From contig NZ_JALPRX010000040.1 in the NCBI RefSeq assembly GCF_023223525.1, positions 1-33,477 on the forward strand: a DNA stretch of 33,477 bases. The letters are read 5' to 3'. The number at the start of each line of letters is the position of its first letter. The first letter of the stretch is position 1. The position numbers were made by a program, and so were the translations under genes. Below, one piece after another: positions 31,456 through 33,477 of the stretch. The notes beneath the pieces are model-generated. The model was not told the origin of the DNA. It searched no databases and saw nothing but the letters and a program-made list of their open reading frames with translations. Source of the stretch: Roseomonas acroporae. Its GTDB lineage: Bacteria > Pseudomonadota > Alphaproteobacteria > Acetobacterales > Acetobacteraceae.

Positions 31456-33165
31456 ATGCCTGACACCAACCCGGGCGCCGCCCGGCCGCTGCCGGCGCGC
31501 TCGCCGGAGACCGGGCGCTACGACGCGGTGATCGTCGGCGCGGGCTTCGCCGGCATGTACCAGCTGCACCGGCTGCGCGGCCTCGGCCTCTCGGCCATCG
31601 TGTTCGAGGCGGCGGACGACGTCGGCGGCACCTGGTACTGGAACCGCTACCCCGGCGCGCGCTGCGACATCGAGAGCATGCAGTACTCCTACTCCTTCGA
31701 CGAGGGGTTGCAGCAGGAGTGGCGCTGGGCCGAGCGCTACGCGCCGCAGCCCGAGATCCTGAACTATGCCCGCCACGTCGCCGACCGCTTCGACCTGCGG
31801 CGCGACATCCGCTTCCTGACGCGCGTCGGGAGCGCGCGCTGGGACGAGGCCGAGGGCCTCTGGCACGTCGCCACCGACCGCGGCGACCGGGTCTCGGCGC
31901 GGCTGTGCATCATGGCGACGGGCTGCCTCTCCACGGCCCGCCGCCCCGACATCCCCGGCCAGGACGACTTCGCCGGCGCCACCTACCACACCGGCCACTG
32001 GCCGCACGCGGGCGTGGACTTCTCCGGCCTGCGCGTCGGCGTGATCGGCACCGGCTCCTCGGCGATCCAGGCCATCCCGGTGATCGCCGATCAGGCGCGG
32101 CACCTCACCGTGTTCCAGCGCACGCCGAATTTCAGCATCCCCGCGCACAACCGCCCGATCGACGACGACTATGAGAAGCTCTGGAAGTCCGACTACCGGG
32201 CGCGGCGGGAGAAGGCGCGGACGATGCGGACCGGCATCCTCTACGACCTCAGCGCCGTCCCGGCGCTGGAGGCGACCGAGGAGGAGCGCCGGCGCGAGTA
32301 CGAGGCGCGCTGGGCCAATGGCGGCACCGCCTTCATGGGCGCCTATGCCGACCTGCTGCGCGACAAGGCGGCCAACGACACGGCGGCGGAATTCGTGCGG
32401 GAGAAGATACGCGGCATCGTCGAGGACCCGGCGGTCGCCGAGAAGCTGATGCCGCGCGACTACCCGATCGGCACCAAGCGCATCTGCGTCGACACGGACT
32501 ACTACGACACCTTCAACCGCGACAACGTGACGCTGGTGGACCTGCGCGCCGAGCCGATCGAGTCGATCACCCCGACCGGCCTGCGCACCACGGCGGCCGA
32601 GTACGAATTCGACGCGCTGGTCTACGCCACCGGCTTCGACGCCATGACCGGCGCGCTGACGAGCGTCGACATGCGCGGCCGCGACGGCCTCTCCCTCGCG
32701 GCGAAGTGGGCGGAGGGGCCGCGCACCTATCTCGGCCTGATGACGGCAGGCTTCCCGAACCTGTTCATGATCACCGGGCCCGGCAGCCCTTCCGTGCTGA
32801 GCAACATGATCGTCTCGATCGAGCAGCACGTGGACTGGATCACGGACTGCGTGGCGTGGATGCGGGCCGCCGGGCAGGACCGGATCGAGGCGACGCAGGA
32901 GGCCGAGGACGCCTGGGTGGCGCACAACAACGAGGTGGCGCACGGCACGCTCTACCCCGCGGCGGCCTCCTGGTACATGGGCGCCAACATCCCCGGCAAG
33001 CCGCGCGTGTTCATGCCGTATCTCGGCGGCGTCGGCGTGTACCGGGAGAAGTGCGCGGCGATCGCGGCCGCCGGCTATCCCGGCTTCCGCCTGTCGCACA
33101 GCCCGGCCGAGGCCGGGGTGAAGGCCGGGGGGGTGAAGGCTGGGGCGGAGGCCGGGGCGGCCTGA
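31456..33165 (+). CDS. Flavin-containing Baeyer-Villiger-type monooxygenase
   Basis: The predicted protein has 569 residues. It has two Rossmann motifs, [13 protein letters not shown] (28-40) and [11 protein letters not shown] (195-205), and between them the Baeyer-Villiger fingerprint FxGxxxHxxxW as [11 protein letters not shown] (172-182). [18 protein letters not shown] (about 57-74) is typical of cyclohexanone/phenylacetone monooxygenases. The enzyme would insert oxygen next to a ketone carbonyl with NADPH and FAD. The start ATG at 31456 has GGGAGGAG 8-9 bases upstream. It is 21 bases after the GMC gene and probably cotranscribed. The last 20 residues are a low-complexity [17 protein letters not shown] tail made by short repeats. 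The family is secure; the substrate is unknown. Confidence 0.93.
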   Translation: MPDTNPGAARPLPARSPETGRYDAVIVGAGFAGMYQLHRLRGLGLSAIVFEAADDVGGTWYWNRYPGARCDIESMQYSYSFDEGLQQEWRWAERYAPQPEILNYARHVADRFDLRRDIRFLTRVGSARWDEAEGLWHVATDRGDRVSARLCIMATGCLSTARRPDIPGQDDFAGATYHTGHWPHAGVDFSGLRVGVIGTGSSAIQAIPVIADQARHLTVFQRTPNFSIPAHNRPIDDDYEKLWKSDYRARREKARTMRTGILYDLSAVPALEATEEERRREYEARWANGGTAFMGAYADLLRDKAANDTAAEFVREKIRGIVEDPAVAEKLMPRDYPIGTKRICVDTDYYDTFNRDNVTLVDLRAEPIESITPTGLRTTAAEYEFDALVYATGFDAMTGALTSVDMRGRDGLSLAAKWAEGPRTYLGLMTAGFPNLFMITGPGSPSVLSNMIVSIEQHVDWITDCVAWMRAAGQDRIEATQEAEDAWVAHNNEVAHGTLYPAAASWYMGANIPGKPRVFMPYLGGVGVYREKCAAIAAAGYPGFRLSHSPAEAGVKAGGVKAGAEAGAA

Positions 33166-33454
33166 CGGCGAGGGGCGGCCCGCCCGGCCCCCCGCCGCGG
33201 GATCGAAGCCGCGCCGCCCCCGCCACCCGATTTCGCGTCATAGAGCGGATCGCCGGCGGGCGGACACGCCCGGCGGCGTGAAGCCGCGCCGGGAACAACG
33301 AGCCACGGCGAACCGCAGTCCCAACCGGACCGCGGTTCGCCGTAGGGTCCCCGCACAGGCGCGGACCCGTGGGAGCCGCCGGCGCGGCGCGCGGCCGCCA
33401 CACCGACCCCGTGCGATACCGGCCCGCGCCGGTCGTGACCCATGCGGGCCGGCA
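33166..33454. other. Right-edge non-coding stretch with repeat copy
   Basis: No gene is supported in these 289 bases. They hold the second copy (33242-33282) of the 41-bp element found at 1008-1048, with its 11-bp one-mismatch stem (33252-33262 with 33267-33277, loop GACA), and the long inverted repeat at 33305-33343 listed separately. The rest is featureless GC-rich DNA. Confidence 0.5.
33305..33343. terminator. 12-bp inverted repeat at the end of the monooxygenase unit
   Basis: ACGGCGAACCGC (33305-33316) pairs perfectly with GCGGTTCGCCGT (33332-33343) across a 15-base loop. It is the longest perfect intergenic stem in the window with a real loop. It lies between the monooxygenase stop and a possible converging gene, so a bidirectional transcript end is likely, although no T-run is present. 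A regulator site is the alternative. Confidence 0.45.
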
Positions 33455-33477
33455 TCACTCGATGCGGATGTTCGCCT
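33455..33477 (-). CDS. Possible C-terminal end of a leftward gene (Bug/TctC-like ending)
   Basis: Read on the minus strand, the last 23 bases give ANIRIE followed by TGA at 33457-33455. Tripartite tricarboxylate transporter binding proteins (Bug/TctC family), abundant in Acetobacteraceae, very often finish with a similar ANIR-x-E peptide. Six codons are far too few to prove it; the call rests on recall of that ending and on the open frame to the window edge. Confidence 0.3.

Noticed and set aside
29752-33099. Minus-strand open frame of 1115 codons opposite the GMC and monooxygenase genes
   Set aside because: Its composition is the Arg/Ala/Gly/His-rich mirror of the two real genes, with no domain. 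The forward genes carry complete catalytic motifs.
1-33477. Search for tRNA, rRNA, riboswitches, phage or transposase genes
   Set aside because: No cloverleaf-like, rRNA-like, integrase or transposase sequence was recognised on either strand; this was by eye only, so small RNAs cannot be excluded.

Overview
The window is very GC-rich chromosomal DNA (by eye well above 65% G+C) from what is most likely an aerobic alphaproteobacterium of the Acetobacteraceae, Roseomonas-like. This is inferred from a cyoABCD-surf1-regB-regA cluster, an alphaproteobacterial sdhCDAB operon behind a CoA ester lyase gene, a MocR/DUF1127 divergent pair, and short GC-rich palindromic repeats. I recognise 28 complete protein genes. 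One of them (TMEM43-like) appears frameshifted, and a few codons of a further gene may be present at the right edge. No tRNA, rRNA, CRISPR array, insertion sequence or prophage is visible.

Layout. 1-5.2 kb: a NIPSNAP-family gene with a good promoter, then three leftward genes (Zn-dependent amidohydrolase, PlsC-type acyltransferase, aldehyde dehydrogenase). 5.2-10 kb: a YdeP/FdhF-type molybdopterin oxidoreductase converging on modD, then ada transcribed divergently from modD. 10-12.8 kb: a leftward MHS-family transporter and a branched-chain-amino-acid-type periplasmic binding protein. 12.9-20 kb: a tightly packed rightward cluster, cyoA-cyoB-cyoC-cyoD-surf1-regB-regA, joining a haem-copper ubiquinol oxidase and its assembly factor to a quinone/redox-sensing two-component system. 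20.2-23.2 kb: a MocR regulator divergent from a small DUF1127 gene, then the leftward TMEM43-like gene. 23.4-28.2 kb: CoA ester lyase, then sdhC-sdhD-sdhA-sdhB. 28.4-33.2 kb: a glyoxalase-fold protein, a small membrane protein, a GMC oxidoreductase and a Baeyer-Villiger-type monooxygenase.

How the genes work together. Succinate dehydrogenase feeds electrons into the ubiquinone pool and the Cyo oxidase drains it to oxygen. RegB carries the GGxxNPF quinone-site motif and a candidate redox cysteine, so it could read the state of that pool, and RegA could set transcription; sensor, regulator and oxidase overlap stop-to-start in one transcription unit. The other genes are mostly catabolic or housekeeping functions with no obvious joint pathway.

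I do not see a clearly new multi-gene system. The observations most worth following are the oxidase/RegBA feedback unit with a His-rich CyoD tail; the MocR/DUF1127 intergenic region, where a perfect palindrome covers an apparently leaderless promoter; the frameshift in the TMEM43-like gene; and a dispersed family of near-identical palindromes, two copies of which share the stop codons of unrelated genes.
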